This document shows, piece after piece, positions 35,771 through 43,642 of a DNA stretch of 64,000 nt (position 1 is its first letter; the number at the start of each line of letters is the position of its first letter). Below the pieces are notes generated by a model. It did no database searches and was not told the DNA's origin. It saw nothing but the letters and a program-made list of their open reading frames with translations. The DNA comes from Rhizobiales bacterium 65-79 (GTDB taxonomy: Bacteria > Pseudomonadota > Alphaproteobacteria > Rhizobiales > Rhizobiaceae): NCBI GenBank assembly GCA_001896885.1, contig MKRJ01000015.1, positions 1-64,000 on the forward strand, written 5' to 3'. Position numbers and translations under genes: made by a program.

Positions 35771-36426
35771 GCAGCCGCCTCGACCGGGAGACCAGCCGCC
35801 TTCCACTCGGGAAAGCCGTCCTCGAGCCTTCGAATCTTATAGCCATTGGCGCGGAGGGTAGCGACAGCCTCGAAGGAGAGAATGCAGTAAGGACCGCGGC
35901 AATAGGCGATGATCTCCTGATCTTTCGGAAGCTCTGACAGCCTCCGCTCCAACTCGTTGAGCGGCATGTTGAGCGCACCCGGCAGATGGCCGAGCGCGAA
36001 CTCGTCCTTCGGACGAACATCGAGCAGGATTACGCTGCTGTCCTGGAGCCGGCCAAGCAACTCCTCGCGGGAGACCGGCTCCAGGCGGTCGAGTTGGGCG
36101 AAGTGGTCCGCGACGATCTCCCGGACCTCTGCGCGGCTGCGCTCCGCATAGCACCGCAAGGCGGAGAGCAGCTCCAGGATAGGGCCGTCGCCGAGTCGGT
36201 AGAGGACCCGGTTACCGTCGCGGCGGGACTGGACGAAGCCGCCGCTGTGCAGATGCCGCAAGTGCTGTGAGGCATTGGCGACCGAAAGGCCAGCAAGCTG
36301 CGCGAGGCGCTCGACCGAGCGTTCGCCCTGCGAGGCATGTTCGAGCAATTCCAGCCGATGCGCGTGCCCAAGCACCCGCGCGAGATCCGCAAATTTCTCG
36401 AAAAGTTGGCTTTTCGGGCTTGTCAT
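35767..36426 (-). CDS. ArsR-family regulator fused to a rhodanese domain
   Basis: 219 residues. Residues 1-100 are a winged helix of the ArsR/SmtB type (VLGHAHRLELLEHASQGERS, LAGLSVANASQHLRHLHSGG). Residues about 125-215 are a rhodanese domain (VILLDVRPKDEFALGHLPGA) with the active-site Cys in IAYCRGPYC. Such fusions are sensors of reactive sulfur or of toxic oxyanions. A GTGA overlap couples it to the nucleoside phosphorylase gene. The metal-binding CxC of ArsR helix 3 is absent, so sensing probably involves the rhodanese cysteines. Confidence 0.88.
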   Translation of the reverse strand: MTSPKSQLFEKFADLARVLGHAHRLELLEHASQGERSVERLAQLAGLSVANASQHLRHLHSGGFVQSRRDGNRVLYRLGDGPILELLSALRCYAERSRAEVREIVADHFAQLDRLEPVSREELLGRLQDSSVILLDVRPKDEFALGHLPGALNMPLNELERRLSELPKDQEIIAYCRGPYCILSFEAVATLRANGYKIRRLEDGFPEWKAAGLPVEAAA

Positions 36427-36806
36427 TGACAGAAGCGTAGCATCAGATAACTATTCAAGCAATTAGTTGAATAGTTGATGATCCGCCAAGAGCGCCGAAG
36501 AGATCCGCCGATGTTTGGCCACTCAGCATCCCGAGGTGCTTCTCCTCGCCAGCGCCAAGGCACTGTTTCAGATAGCGCCCGCCCGTTCATCACGGGCTGC
36601 GGATTTTCTGGAGATCAGAAGGACCGTGGATTCCTGCTCTCGATTCACCAGGACCGTGTCCTTGAGACACTCCTTGCCCGCACTAGCTTGAACGGAGACC
36701 TGAGCTTTGCCTCAGGCGAGCGGATGACGGAATGCTGGGGATCACCCTTGGCGCGCTGCCGCTGCCCGACCTCGGATGCCCCTGCGGCGGACGGCTGAGC
36801 GATCCC
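36427..36806. other. Intergenic region upstream of the ArsR-rhodanese and methyltransferase genes
   Basis: About 380 bp. The sequence 36440-36475 next to the ArsR start is AT-rich and contains CAATTAGTTGAATAGTTGA, a likely promoter/operator area. One plus-strand frame (about 36487-36650) looks protein-like but is not recognisable. Confidence 0.35.
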
Positions 36807-37403
36807 ATGAGCACGCGGTTTCCAGCAACGACCATGCCCGACCGCGATTGGTGGGTAGCGCTTTGGCCCGATCCAGCAAGTGTCCTGCGGCAACTCGGCA
36901 TTCAGCCCGACATGACCGTCCTCGACCTATGCTGCGGCGATGGGTACTTCACCGCGCCGTTGGCGAAACGCGTCGGCGGCAAAGTTTACGCGCTCGATCT
37001 CGACCCGGAGATGCTCAAGCAGGCCAAGGCCGAAGTCGCCCGGCAAGGCGTGTCGACACGCCAATGGATTTGCGCCGACGCACGGAAGATTTCGGAGCTT
37101 CTTCCCGAACCGGTTGATTATGCGTTGATGGCCAACACCTTCCACGGCGTGCCCGACCAAACCGGACTGGCGCGCGCGGTTCGAACCGCGCTGCGGCGGC
37201 AGGGCCTTTTCGGCATCGTGAACTGGCTTCCTCTTCAACGAGAGGAAACAACCGTGCTGGGCAAGCCACGCGGGCCGCGGACAGAGATGCGCATGTCGTC
37301 TGACGCCGTCAGGGCCGTTATCGAGCCGTCAGGATACCGAACGGTCCGGATTATCAACCTTTCTCCATATCACTACGGGGCCGTCTTCGAGGCTGTGCCC
37401 TGA
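36807..37403 (+). CDS. Class I SAM-dependent methyltransferase
   Basis: 198 residues from ATG 36807. The Rossmann SAM site is clear: MTVLDLCCGDGYFTAPLAKR (motif I, DLCCGDG) and VYALDLDPEMLKQAKAEV (acidic loop), then WICADARKI and VDYALMANTFHGV. The substrate cannot be read from sequence; the CCGDG variant contains a Cys pair. It lies in the island next to an arsC remnant, so methylation of a metalloid is conceivable but unproven. Earlier in-frame starts (36732) lack family-like sequence. Confidence 0.78.
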   Translation: MSTRFPATTMPDRDWWVALWPDPASVLRQLGIQPDMTVLDLCCGDGYFTAPLAKRVGGKVYALDLDPEMLKQAKAEVARQGVSTRQWICADARKISELLPEPVDYALMANTFHGVPDQTGLARAVRTALRRQGLFGIVNWLPLQREETTVLGKPRGPRTEMRMSSDAVRAVIEPSGYRTVRIINLSPYHYGAVFEAVP

Positions 37404-37575
37404 ATACGGCACCTACGCCATCTTGCCACCCTTCTAATCGTTCCTTCAGGTTCCAGATCGGGTGACGGCCAACCGGAGGGAAAGAGGGTCCCGTCACGTT
37501 TGTCCTTTGTAACCTCGGCGGCGCGCTGGACGTGCCTACAGACAAAACGCAGACTGCGAGCCCTCACACCACGCG
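37404..37575. other. Intergenic, probably decayed arsC 5' sequence
   Basis: No start or conserved N-terminus of ArsC (NP-KCGTSR) can be found, although the 3' part follows immediately. Confidence 0.3.
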
Positions 37576-37758
37576 CTGGCCGTGATCCGACAATCCGGCG
37601 AGTAGGTGGAGGTGGTCGAGTACCTGAAAACGCCGCCTTCGCGCGAAAGGCTGCTCCAATTGCTGGCGCAGATGGGCGTGGCTCCGCGCGGGTTCCTGCA
37701 GAGATCCTCGATGGACGGGAATGGTAGCTATTGCCAGACTCCGACAAACCTCCGGTGA
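37576..37758 (+). pseudogene. arsC: Arsenate reductase (glutaredoxin-type) remnant
   Basis: The plus frame reads LAVIRQSGE, a TAG, VEVVEYLKTPPSRERLLQLL and AQMGVAPRGFLQRS before an unrelated tail to TGA at 37756-37758. This matches ArsC from TSRNTLALIR to the middle of the protein (xxxxEYLKTPPSRxxLxxLxxxMG). The catalytic Cys segment and the C-terminal half are missing. It is a pseudogene. Confidence 0.7.
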
Positions 37759-37874
37759 TCGCCTGGAAGGAAACACAATGACGTGCTTGGATAAGATTGG
37801 CTGCGACTTGGGCTTAGAACCGTTTCGACATTCTGCAAGTCGCAGCGGCTGACGGGCAATCCGGGAGCGAGTCT

Positions 37875-38489
37875 GTGGGTTTCTATCAAGAATACGTCTT
37901 GCCGCGTCTGGTGAACCTGGCGATGCGAAACCGCGAGCTTGTGCCATACCGAAAGCGCGCGATCGCCGCCGCGGACGGCCGTGTGCTCGAAATCGGCATC
38001 GGGTCCGGCCTGAACCTGCCTTTCTACTCACCACATGTGCGAGAGATTATCGGGCTCGAACCAGCACCCAAATTGATCGCGATGGCCAGAGAGGCGGCTA
38101 TGGCGTCGTCTATACCCGTGACTTTGGTCGAGGGCTCCGCCGAAGCAATCCCGCTGGATGATGCCAGCATCGACGCCGTCGTGACCACCTGGACCTTGTG
38201 CACTATTCCCAATGCCGTCCAGGCGCTTCGCGAGGCGCGCCGCGTGCTTGCGCCAGGAGGCCGGTTGCTCTTTGTCGAGCACGGCCTTTCATCCGACGAA
38301 AGCGTGCGCAGATGGCAAGACTTTTTGACGCCGGCCTGGAAGCGCATCGGCGGCGGATGTCACTTGAACAGGCCGATTCGTTCGCTGATCGAATCGGGCG
38401 GCTTTGATGTGGCGCGGATCGAGATGGGATACGCCAAGGGGCCGAGACCCATGGCTTTTATGTACGAGGGCTGCGCGAGACCGGCGTAA
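37875..38489 (+). CDS. SAM-dependent methyltransferase (METTL7/UbiE-like), intact copy
   Basis: 204 residues, GTG start. VLEIGIGSGLNLPFYSPHV is motif I, GLEPAPKLIAMARE the acidic loop and TLVEGSAEAIPLDDASIDAV motif II, followed by VTTWTLCTIP and LAPGGRLLFVEHG. The C-terminal part contains WKRIGGGCHLNRPI. This resembles phospholipid or small-thiol methyltransferases of the METTL7 group. A second copy, truncated, is at 51889. The Cys near TWTLC is conserved in both. Confidence 0.82.
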   Translation: MGFYQEYVLPRLVNLAMRNRELVPYRKRAIAAADGRVLEIGIGSGLNLPFYSPHVREIIGLEPAPKLIAMAREAAMASSIPVTLVEGSAEAIPLDDASIDAVVTTWTLCTIPNAVQALREARRVLAPGGRLLFVEHGLSSDESVRRWQDFLTPAWKRIGGGCHLNRPIRSLIESGGFDVARIEMGYAKGPRPMAFMYEGCARPA

Positions 38490-38707
38490 TGAGTCGAAGT
38501 CCGGGTAGTCGCTGCTTCCGGTGACGATAACGAACTCGCTTGGTCGTTTCATCGCTCGCTTCGAGCAAATGTGGCAGCGGCGCCAAAGCTGGCCATTTTG
38601 ATGCGCGCGCCCGATCTCTGCGATTGCCGGGCGGCCGATGGAGCCACATGAAGATGGATGGGTTGGCCTGATCTGGATTCTTAGATGAAAGGGCATGTTG
38701 CGACCGC
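38490..38707. other. Intergenic between convergent genes
   Basis: No gene recognised in 218 bp; it should contain terminators for both neighbours but no strong hairpin stood out. Confidence 0.25.
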
Positions 38708-39670
38708 TCAATGGTTGTGCACTTGAGCCAGATGCTCGGCCGAAGGCTCTTCGAGTTCGGGCTGAAAGGTGACGTGGCCGATCCCGAAATGCTTATTCAG
38801 CTCTTCGGCGGCATGTGTAAGGATGGCGTCACCGGGATGGCCGTCCGGCGTCACCAAATGGCAGGTGAGTGCGGTCTCTGTGGTGCTCAATGACCAGACA
38901 TGCAGGTCGTGAACTCCCCGAACGCCCGGCAGACTGAGCAAATATTCGCGCAACTTGGGGAGATCGATGCCGGTAGGCACCGCATTCAGAGACATGGTTA
39001 TGGAGCCGACCAACAGACTCCATGTACCCCACACAATCACGGCGTTGATGATGAGACTCATCACCGGGTCGATCCAGTGCCAGCCGGTCAGCAGGATAAT
39101 GCCGCCGCCAACGACCACCCCGGAAGATACCAAGGCATCCGCCGCCATGTGCATGAAGGCGCCGCGTACGTTCAGATCGCCTTTGCTTCCTGCGGAAAAT
39201 AGCCAAGCACAGAATCCGTTGAGGACGATGCCGCAGGCGGCAACGATCATTACCGTCTCGCCCCCAACTGCCTCTGGCTGAGCGAACCGCTGGATCGCCT
39301 CCCAAGTGAGGCCTCCGACGGCCATTAGTAGAAACACGGCATTGAACAGAGCCGCGAGGATCGAGGTGCCGCCAAGGCCAAAGGTGAACCGGTTCGTGGG
39401 TCTGCGCTTGGCTAAAATGATAGCCGCCCAGGCAACACCCAGCCCGAGCACGTCAGAAAAATTGTGTCCCGCGTCCGCCAGTAGGGCGACCGAATGGCTA
39501 GCAAGGCCGAACACGACCTCGATCACGACGAAACCGGCGTTCAAGGCAATCCCGACAGCGAAGGCCTTGCCAAAGGTGGCCGGAGCGTGGACGTGTGGCA
39601 GGCCGTGATCATGTTCACGTCGGCCCGCATCATGGTCGTGATCCCCAGGGATTTGATGATCGTGCGCCAT
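38708..39670 (-). CDS. CDF-family Zn/Cd/Co exporter (CzcD/ZitB-like)
   Basis: 320 residues with a His-rich N-terminus (HDHQIPGDHDHDAG, HDHGLPHVH), six helices, the metal site DAGHNFSDV in helix 2 and HMAADALVSSGVV in helix 5, and a C-terminal dimerisation domain with GVRGVHDLHVWSLSTTETAL. This is the Zn/Cd/Co subgroup. Upstream lies a MerR-type promoter (see 39709-39725) nearly identical to the one between the cadR- and zntA-like genes, so this exporter is probably induced by the same metals. Confidence 0.88.
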   Translation of the reverse strand: MAHDHQIPGDHDHDAGRREHDHGLPHVHAPATFGKAFAVGIALNAGFVVIEVVFGLASHSVALLADAGHNFSDVLGLGVAWAAIILAKRRPTNRFTFGLGGTSILAALFNAVFLLMAVGGLTWEAIQRFAQPEAVGGETVMIVAACGIVLNGFCAWLFSAGSKGDLNVRGAFMHMAADALVSSGVVVGGGIILLTGWHWIDPVMSLIINAVIVWGTWSLLVGSITMSLNAVPTGIDLPKLREYLLSLPGVRGVHDLHVWSLSTTETALTCHLVTPDGHPGDAILTHAAEELNKHFGIGHVTFQPELEEPSAEHLAQVHNH

Positions 39671-39708
39671 CGCAATGAACTTTCCTTGCTTGCGTGGGCA
39701 AGCTACGA

Positions 39709-39725
39709 CCTCTAGTGACTAGAGG
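39709..39725 (-). promoter_or_regulatory. MerR-family (CadR/ZntR) operator-promoter of the CDF gene
   Basis: CCTCTAGTGACTAGAGG is a near-perfect dyad 39 bp before the CDF start. Read toward the gene it is preceded by TTGCTC (-35-like) and followed by GTAGC, giving the long (19-20 bp) spacer used by MerR regulators. The same block, differing at few positions, occurs at 48697-48713. MerR proteins such as the one at 48259 would untwist this spacer when metal is bound. Confidence 0.75.
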
Positions 39726-39759
39726 AGCAAGCGAAAAATGAGCCAACTGAAAGAAGGCG

Positions 39760-40155
39760 ATGGGGCTGCTCAAAGCCGCTATTCGCGCCAAAGGCGGGCC
39801 CCGTTTGCAGTCCAACGACGCTATCGCCGGACTGCTGAGCCATCGTTGCGCTCTTCGGCATCGTCTGGCGGTCGGCGCGGTCGGTTTTACCCGGATGCTC
39901 GACGGGGTTGAGCCGAGCGTGACGGGCGAAATTCACCATGCCGCCGCGCATGGGCCGGGGGCGTATATCGTTGAGGCCAAGACCCGGTCGATCGGCCATA
40001 CGCGCTGCACGCCGCTATTGCGTTCGACATCACGGAACCTTGTCGTTGTCGACGCCAACAAGATCGAATTCCCCCTCGAAAGCGAGTTATTCGAGCACAT
40101 GTCGGCGTTGGGCACAGCTCATGTCAGATTCTCTGAACGTACTCGACGGTCATGA
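39760..40155 (+). pseudogene. DmeF C-terminal domain, degenerate copy
   Basis: The frame contains TRMLDGVEPSVTGEIHHAAA, HGPGAYIVEAKTRSIG and ESELFEHMSALGTAHVRF. The intact dmeF at 31618 has TRMLDGIEPGVMDEIHHAAA and VPGAHVTEAKARWIGHK in the same order. Only the end of helix 6 and the cytoplasmic domain remain, and there is no His-rich tail. With the dmeR remnant at 27012 this suggests a second dmeRF locus once existed. Confidence 0.75.
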
Positions 40156-40176
40156 GCACCCGCGCAGTTAGGCTCA

Positions 40177-40345
40177 CTAGGCTACCGGTTCAAAGATGCC
40201 CCGACGCTTGAGTTTGGCTATATGGCGGTCGGTGGCATGCATGTCCGCCAGCGCCTCGATGATGCAGCATTCGCAAACGTTTCCCTAGCGCAGGCTTTGA
40301 TCATGAGTTTCAATCGGTGTTCAACGCCGTGAGCTGCGTGTCCGC
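40177..40345 (-). pseudogene. MerR-family metal regulator, C-terminal remnant
   Basis: The minus strand reads RLKLMIKACARE, a shift, then GNVCECCIIEALADMHATDRH and IAKLKRRGIFEPVA followed by TAG at 40179-40177. MerR regulators of the CadR/PbrR type end with a similar Cys loop and VIEALAD. The CxCC motif would bind a soft metal. The N-terminal DNA-binding part is missing. It could be the former dedicated regulator of the CDF exporter next door. Confidence 0.6.
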
Positions 40346-40394
40346 TGAACACAAGCTCTCGTGATCGTTCCATCGCTGGCCAGCCTGATCGCGA

Positions 40395-40508
40395 TTAACG
40401 CAGCAGATATTTGACGAGCGCCGCAATCACGAGGACGATCGCGACCAGGCCCAAAATCGATAGCAGCCCCATTCCCCCCATCATCCAACCCATTCCGTCC
40501 ATCATCAT
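40395..40508 (-). CDS. Small Met-rich membrane protein (37 aa), end of the copper operon
   Basis: ATG at 40508 has GGAGG upstream. The 37-residue peptide has a Met/Gly-rich start (MMMDGMGWMMGGMG) and one helix (LLSILGLVAIVLVIAALVKYLL). Small proteins of this kind occur in copper resistance loci. It lies 129 bp after the Tat-exported Cys-rich gene. Met-rich head suggests Cu(I) binding on one face of the membrane. Confidence 0.6.
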   Translation of the reverse strand: MMMDGMGWMMGGMGLLSILGLVAIVLVIAALVKYLLR

Positions 40509-40637
40509 GTGCCTCCATCGGCGCTCGGCAATCGAGGGGATTGGAAGTGCGAAGATGCAAAACATAAAATGCCGTCGCGCTGGCGCGGCTGTCGCGTTCC
40601 CACCACTCATCTTTGAGCGTGGTTAGCCGTGGCAATG

Positions 40638-41204
40638 CTACTTCGTACCGCCGCAACCGTCCGATAGGTCCCAGATTTCGACGATCTGCCGTCCATCAAA
40701 GCCGTGCTCGCGGATTAGGAACTTCGCCAGTCCGCCGTACATTTTCCACCGCCAGCATTGGCAGCAGCATGGTCCTTTCTCGTTGGAATTGGCCATTGCA
40801 TAATCGTAGGCCTGCTGCTCGGCGCCGGCGAGTTTCAAATCGTAGTAAGGCATCATCTTTTGCGCGATGCCCGCCGGAATATCGTATGGATCGCTCGGGA
40901 TCATCGCGATGTCGCGGTATTTGGTGAGGCCGTTCACCTGCTGGACATAGCGCTTCATTTCCATAGGGCTGCAACACGAACCCTTGATCCGCGATGTGCT
41001 CGGCATTGTCGCGATCGATTCCAGGAATTTGCCTGAGCAGGTGCTGTTGCCGTTTCGGCTCAGATCTTCGAAGCGGCGCACCATGCCGCGGTCTTCAGCA
41101 GCGATTGCCAAACCCGAATTCTTGAGGACACCAGCAACCGTTACCGCGCCAAAAACGCCGCCGAAAACAACGGTCCGCCGACTTGGAGGCGATATCCGAG
41201 TCAT
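40638..41204 (-). CDS. Tat-exported Cys-rich protein of unknown function
   Basis: 188 residues with a twin-arginine signal (PSRRTVVFGGVFGAVTVAG). The mature protein has clustered cysteines: STCSGKF, GSCCSPMEMKRYVQQ, PCCCQCWRWKMYGG and SDGCGG. The CCxC cluster followed by WRW resembles the PCYCGC-type lipoprotein family. Nine or so Cys could bind several Cu(I) or form disulfides. It overlaps the DsbA-like gene by 4 bp, so the two are translated together. Probably a periplasmic metal carrier whose thiols are managed by that oxidoreductase; no function is known. Confidence 0.75.
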   Translation of the reverse strand: MTRISPPSRRTVVFGGVFGAVTVAGVLKNSGLAIAAEDRGMVRRFEDLSRNGNSTCSGKFLESIATMPSTSRIKGSCCSPMEMKRYVQQVNGLTKYRDIAMIPSDPYDIPAGIAQKMMPYYDLKLAGAEQQAYDYAMANSNEKGPCCCQCWRWKMYGGLAKFLIREHGFDGRQIVEIWDLSDGCGGTK

Positions 41205-41986
41205 TTGCCAGCCCTTGCCTGCTCAATCAGTTTCTTCATCGTGGCAAGGTCCGTGGCTCCAGGGAATATCTGATCGCCGACCACGAAACCCGGCGTTCCG
41301 TTGATTTTGAGCGCCTGGGCCAACTCCACGTTTCGGTCTATCGCCGCCTGGATGTCCGGAAGCTGCATATCGGCCTTCAGGCGGGGTACGTCGAGGCCGA
41401 TTTCTGCCGCGACCTTGAGAACGACCGCCTCGGTCACTCGGCTTTTGACGTCATAAAGGGCCTTGTGGAACTCCGCATACTTGCCCTGGCGTTCGGCGGC
41501 CAAGGCCGCCTTGGCGGCAAATACGGAATCAGGGCCGAGGATGGGGAATTCCTTGTAGACGATCCTGAGCTGCGGGTCGTCGGCCGCCGCTTGCGCCATG
41601 ATCGGCGCCACCTGGCGGCAATAGGGGCAATTGTAGTCGAAGAACTCGGCCATGCTGACGTTGCCTTGCGCGTTGCCTCCGACGGGGCTTGCTGGATCGC
41701 GGAAAATATCGTCGGCCTTGGCCGCCAGTGCAGCCTTTACCTCTTTGGCCTCGGCCTCCCGCTGGCGGGCGTCCAGGCTCTGCAGGGCCTGCATAATGAT
41801 TTCTGGATGGGCGAGGATGTAGTCATGGACGCGCTGATCAAACCGGTCCTGGGACATTTCGCCCCCGGCAATCGCCTGATTGTGGAGTCCTGAGCCGAGC
41901 ACGAGCCAAGCCGCAGCGACAGCCACCATGAACGCACGGGCCATTTTTCCTATGGTTTTGCTCGATCGCGTTGCATCATGGATCAT
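41201..41986 (-). CDS. DsbA-family thiol-disulfide oxidoreductase
   Basis: 261 residues; signal peptide (MVAVAAAWLVLGSGLHNQA). It has a helical N-terminal extension (QRVHDYILAHPEIIMQALQ) and a thioredoxin domain with CPYC in FFDYNCPYCRQVAPIM, then ELPILGPDSVFAAKAALA-like sequence and the cis-Pro segment GTPGFVVGDQIF. This is the Com1/BdbD-like periplasmic disulfide oxidase or isomerase type. It overlaps the Cys-rich gene downstream, a strong hint at its substrate. Confidence 0.88.
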   Translation of the reverse strand: MIHDATRSSKTIGKMARAFMVAVAAAWLVLGSGLHNQAIAGGEMSQDRFDQRVHDYILAHPEIIMQALQSLDARQREAEAKEVKAALAAKADDIFRDPASPVGGNAQGNVSMAEFFDYNCPYCRQVAPIMAQAAADDPQLRIVYKEFPILGPDSVFAAKAALAAERQGKYAEFHKALYDVKSRVTEAVVLKVAAEIGLDVPRLKADMQLPDIQAAIDRNVELAQALKINGTPGFVVGDQIFPGATDLATMKKLIEQARAGK

Positions 41987-42044
41987 AGGATTTCCCTTTC
42001 CTTGTTCCTCCGGGCAGCCGGCACGTTCCCAACGGCGGTATGCA

Positions 42045-42737
42045 TCAGAAGAAATCCTTCAATTTGACCAGCCAGCCTTCTTGCTGTTCATGGTGTGGGC
42101 GCTCGACATTGTTGGTGAGCGCATTGACGAAAGTGACGAGATTGACTGACGCGAAGTTCAGGCCGTGGAAATTCGCGCGCCATCGCCCCTCCTTGTCGAT
42201 CACATGCGTGACGATGCCGTGTGCCTGGATGCCGTCTTCGGACTTGCTGAATGTGTGGCCGAACGCTTCCGCCAGCTTGCGGGTGGTGTCCTCCGGTTGA
42301 TCCGGGATCGTGGTCAGGAACAGCCAGTTGACGGGGTCGAGCCCGTGCGCCGGCCCGTATTTGCGCAAGACGTCCGGCGTGTCTCTCGTCGGATCGGTGG
42401 TAATGGTCACGAAGGTAACCCGGCCTTTCATCGGCGTGTCGTTCACCATTTTCTGAATCTCGGCGATCTTTTCGGCATGGAGCGGACACACGTCGGGACA
42501 CGATGTGTAAATGAAATGAACAACAACGACCTTGCCGCGCAGATCATGGAGCCGTACAACGCGCCCGTCAGCTGTTCGCAATGTGAAATCGGGCGCGGGC
42601 TTGTCGATCGTCTGGAAGTATTTCTCATCGCCTTGGAGCATGGCATCGACTTCATCGAGCGAGTGTGCCTGGGACGCGGACGCAAAAGAAGCGATCAGCG
42701 CCAGCGCGACGATCCAGAGTGTGAATGAACGCATCAT
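42045..42737 (-). CDS. Sco1/SenC-family copper chaperone
   Basis: About 230 residues from ATG 42737; the frame upstream is not signal-like. Signal: MMRSFTLWIVALALIASFAS. The thioredoxin fold carries CPDVC (CxxxC) in IYTSCPDVCPLHAEKIA and the third ligand His in VTHVIDKEG. Sco proteins deliver Cu to the CuA site of cytochrome oxidase or act in periplasmic copper homeostasis. Here the gene belongs to a copper operon, not to an oxidase cluster. Confidence 0.9.
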   Translation of the reverse strand: MMRSFTLWIVALALIASFASASQAHSLDEVDAMLQGDEKYFQTIDKPAPDFTLRTADGRVVRLHDLRGKVVVVHFIYTSCPDVCPLHAEKIAEIQKMVNDTPMKGRVTFVTITTDPTRDTPDVLRKYGPAHGLDPVNWLFLTTIPDQPEDTTRKLAEAFGHTFSKSEDGIQAHGIVTHVIDKEGRWRANFHGLNFASVNLVTFVNALTNNVERPHHEQQEGWLVKLKDFF

Positions 42738-42818
42738 ATCTCCATATATCTCCATCATCCCCACGAATGTGCCGAGCTTGGGCTGACTGCACATCTGTGA
42801 ACAGCCAGCCCGCAGGGA

Positions 42819-43202
42819 TCAGCCCTTGCTTTCCGGCTTGGCCGGCGCCTGCTTCGGCTGCTCGCCAGTCATGGCGCCGCCGTTATCCTTCATGGCCTGC
42901 ATCGCTTTGTTGCAGCTTTCCATCATCTGACTCATCTGATTCATCATGCTCATCATCATGTTTGCCTGATTCATCATGGCCATCATGTTCAGCATGGCGG
43001 GCATTCCACCCTGATCCATCATTCCGCCCATGCCCATCATCCCACGCTCACCCGTCATTGCGCCTTGACCGGTCATGCCGTTTTGCATCATCGGGTCGGG
43101 CTGCTTCGGCGCGTTGGGCTCCTGGGCATAGAGAGCTGGCGCCGTGGCAGGATTCATGAGCAGCGTAGCGGCCACGACGAGGGCCTTGGTGAAGTTATGC
43201 AT
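42819..43202 (-). CDS. Secreted Met-rich protein
   Basis: 127 residues. Signal peptide (TKALVVAATLLMNPATA) then a mature chain with runs of Met and Gly: MTGERGMMGMGGMMDQGGM, LNMMAMMNQANMMMSMMN and one Cys (MESCNKAM). Met-rich chains of this type bind Cu(I) in the periplasm, as in CopC/CusF-like or CopK-like resistance proteins. The chain has low complexity and may be mostly unstructured until it binds metal. It overlaps the next gene upstream by 8 bp. Confidence 0.75.
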   Translation of the reverse strand: MHNFTKALVVAATLLMNPATAPALYAQEPNAPKQPDPMMQNGMTGQGAMTGERGMMGMGGMMDQGGMPAMLNMMAMMNQANMMMSMMNQMSQMMESCNKAMQAMKDNGGAMTGEQPKQAPAKPESKG

Positions 43203-43629
43203 GGTTGATGCTCCTTTTGCGGGTGGTTTCAGGGTGGCGGAGTGAAGATGCACCGGTCGCCGCCGAAACTTGCCGCGGCATATCCAGCACGCCGGCCGCA
43301 GGCGATGATGCGGGCTCGACTTCCGGAGTATTGGTGGGCGAGGAAGCGATACCCTTCCGCGACGCAGCGTCGGTGGAGCATGATCGGCCAGTCAATCGGG
43401 TCATGCAAAGGCCGAGCGCGCACATCGCGGCGCAAGGCAAAGTGGCAAGAAGCAGAGGAGCAATCCCAGCGGCGACCAGCCATGCCCAGTTGAAGGCAAG
43501 GCCGGCGACGACCACGACCCCGCCGGCGACGACCAGGCTTCGAGTGCCGTTGAGATAGGAGCGGACGACGTGAAGGACGTTGCGGACAGGCGGAGCCTTC
43601 AAGTTTGGGGACGATTCTGTGTTGGACAT
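43195..43629 (-). CDS. Small membrane protein with Cys-containing helix
   Basis: 144 residues. Two helices (SLVVAGGVVVVAGLAFNWAW and GIAPLLLATLPCAAMCALGL) include PCAAMCALGLC, in which Cys residues line one face. A basic and Ser/Thr-rich tail follows. It is unrecognised, but such proteins are common between mco and Sco genes in rhizobial copper operons. Start at ATG 43629 places it 13 bp after the TlpA-like gene. Confidence 0.6.
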   Translation of the reverse strand: MSNTESSPNLKAPPVRNVLHVVRSYLNGTRSLVVAGGVVVVAGLAFNWAWLVAAGIAPLLLATLPCAAMCALGLCMTRLTGRSCSTDAASRKGIASSPTNTPEVEPASSPAAGVLDMPRQVSAATGASSLRHPETTRKRSINHA

Positions 43630-43642
43630 GTCGATTCCTTTC

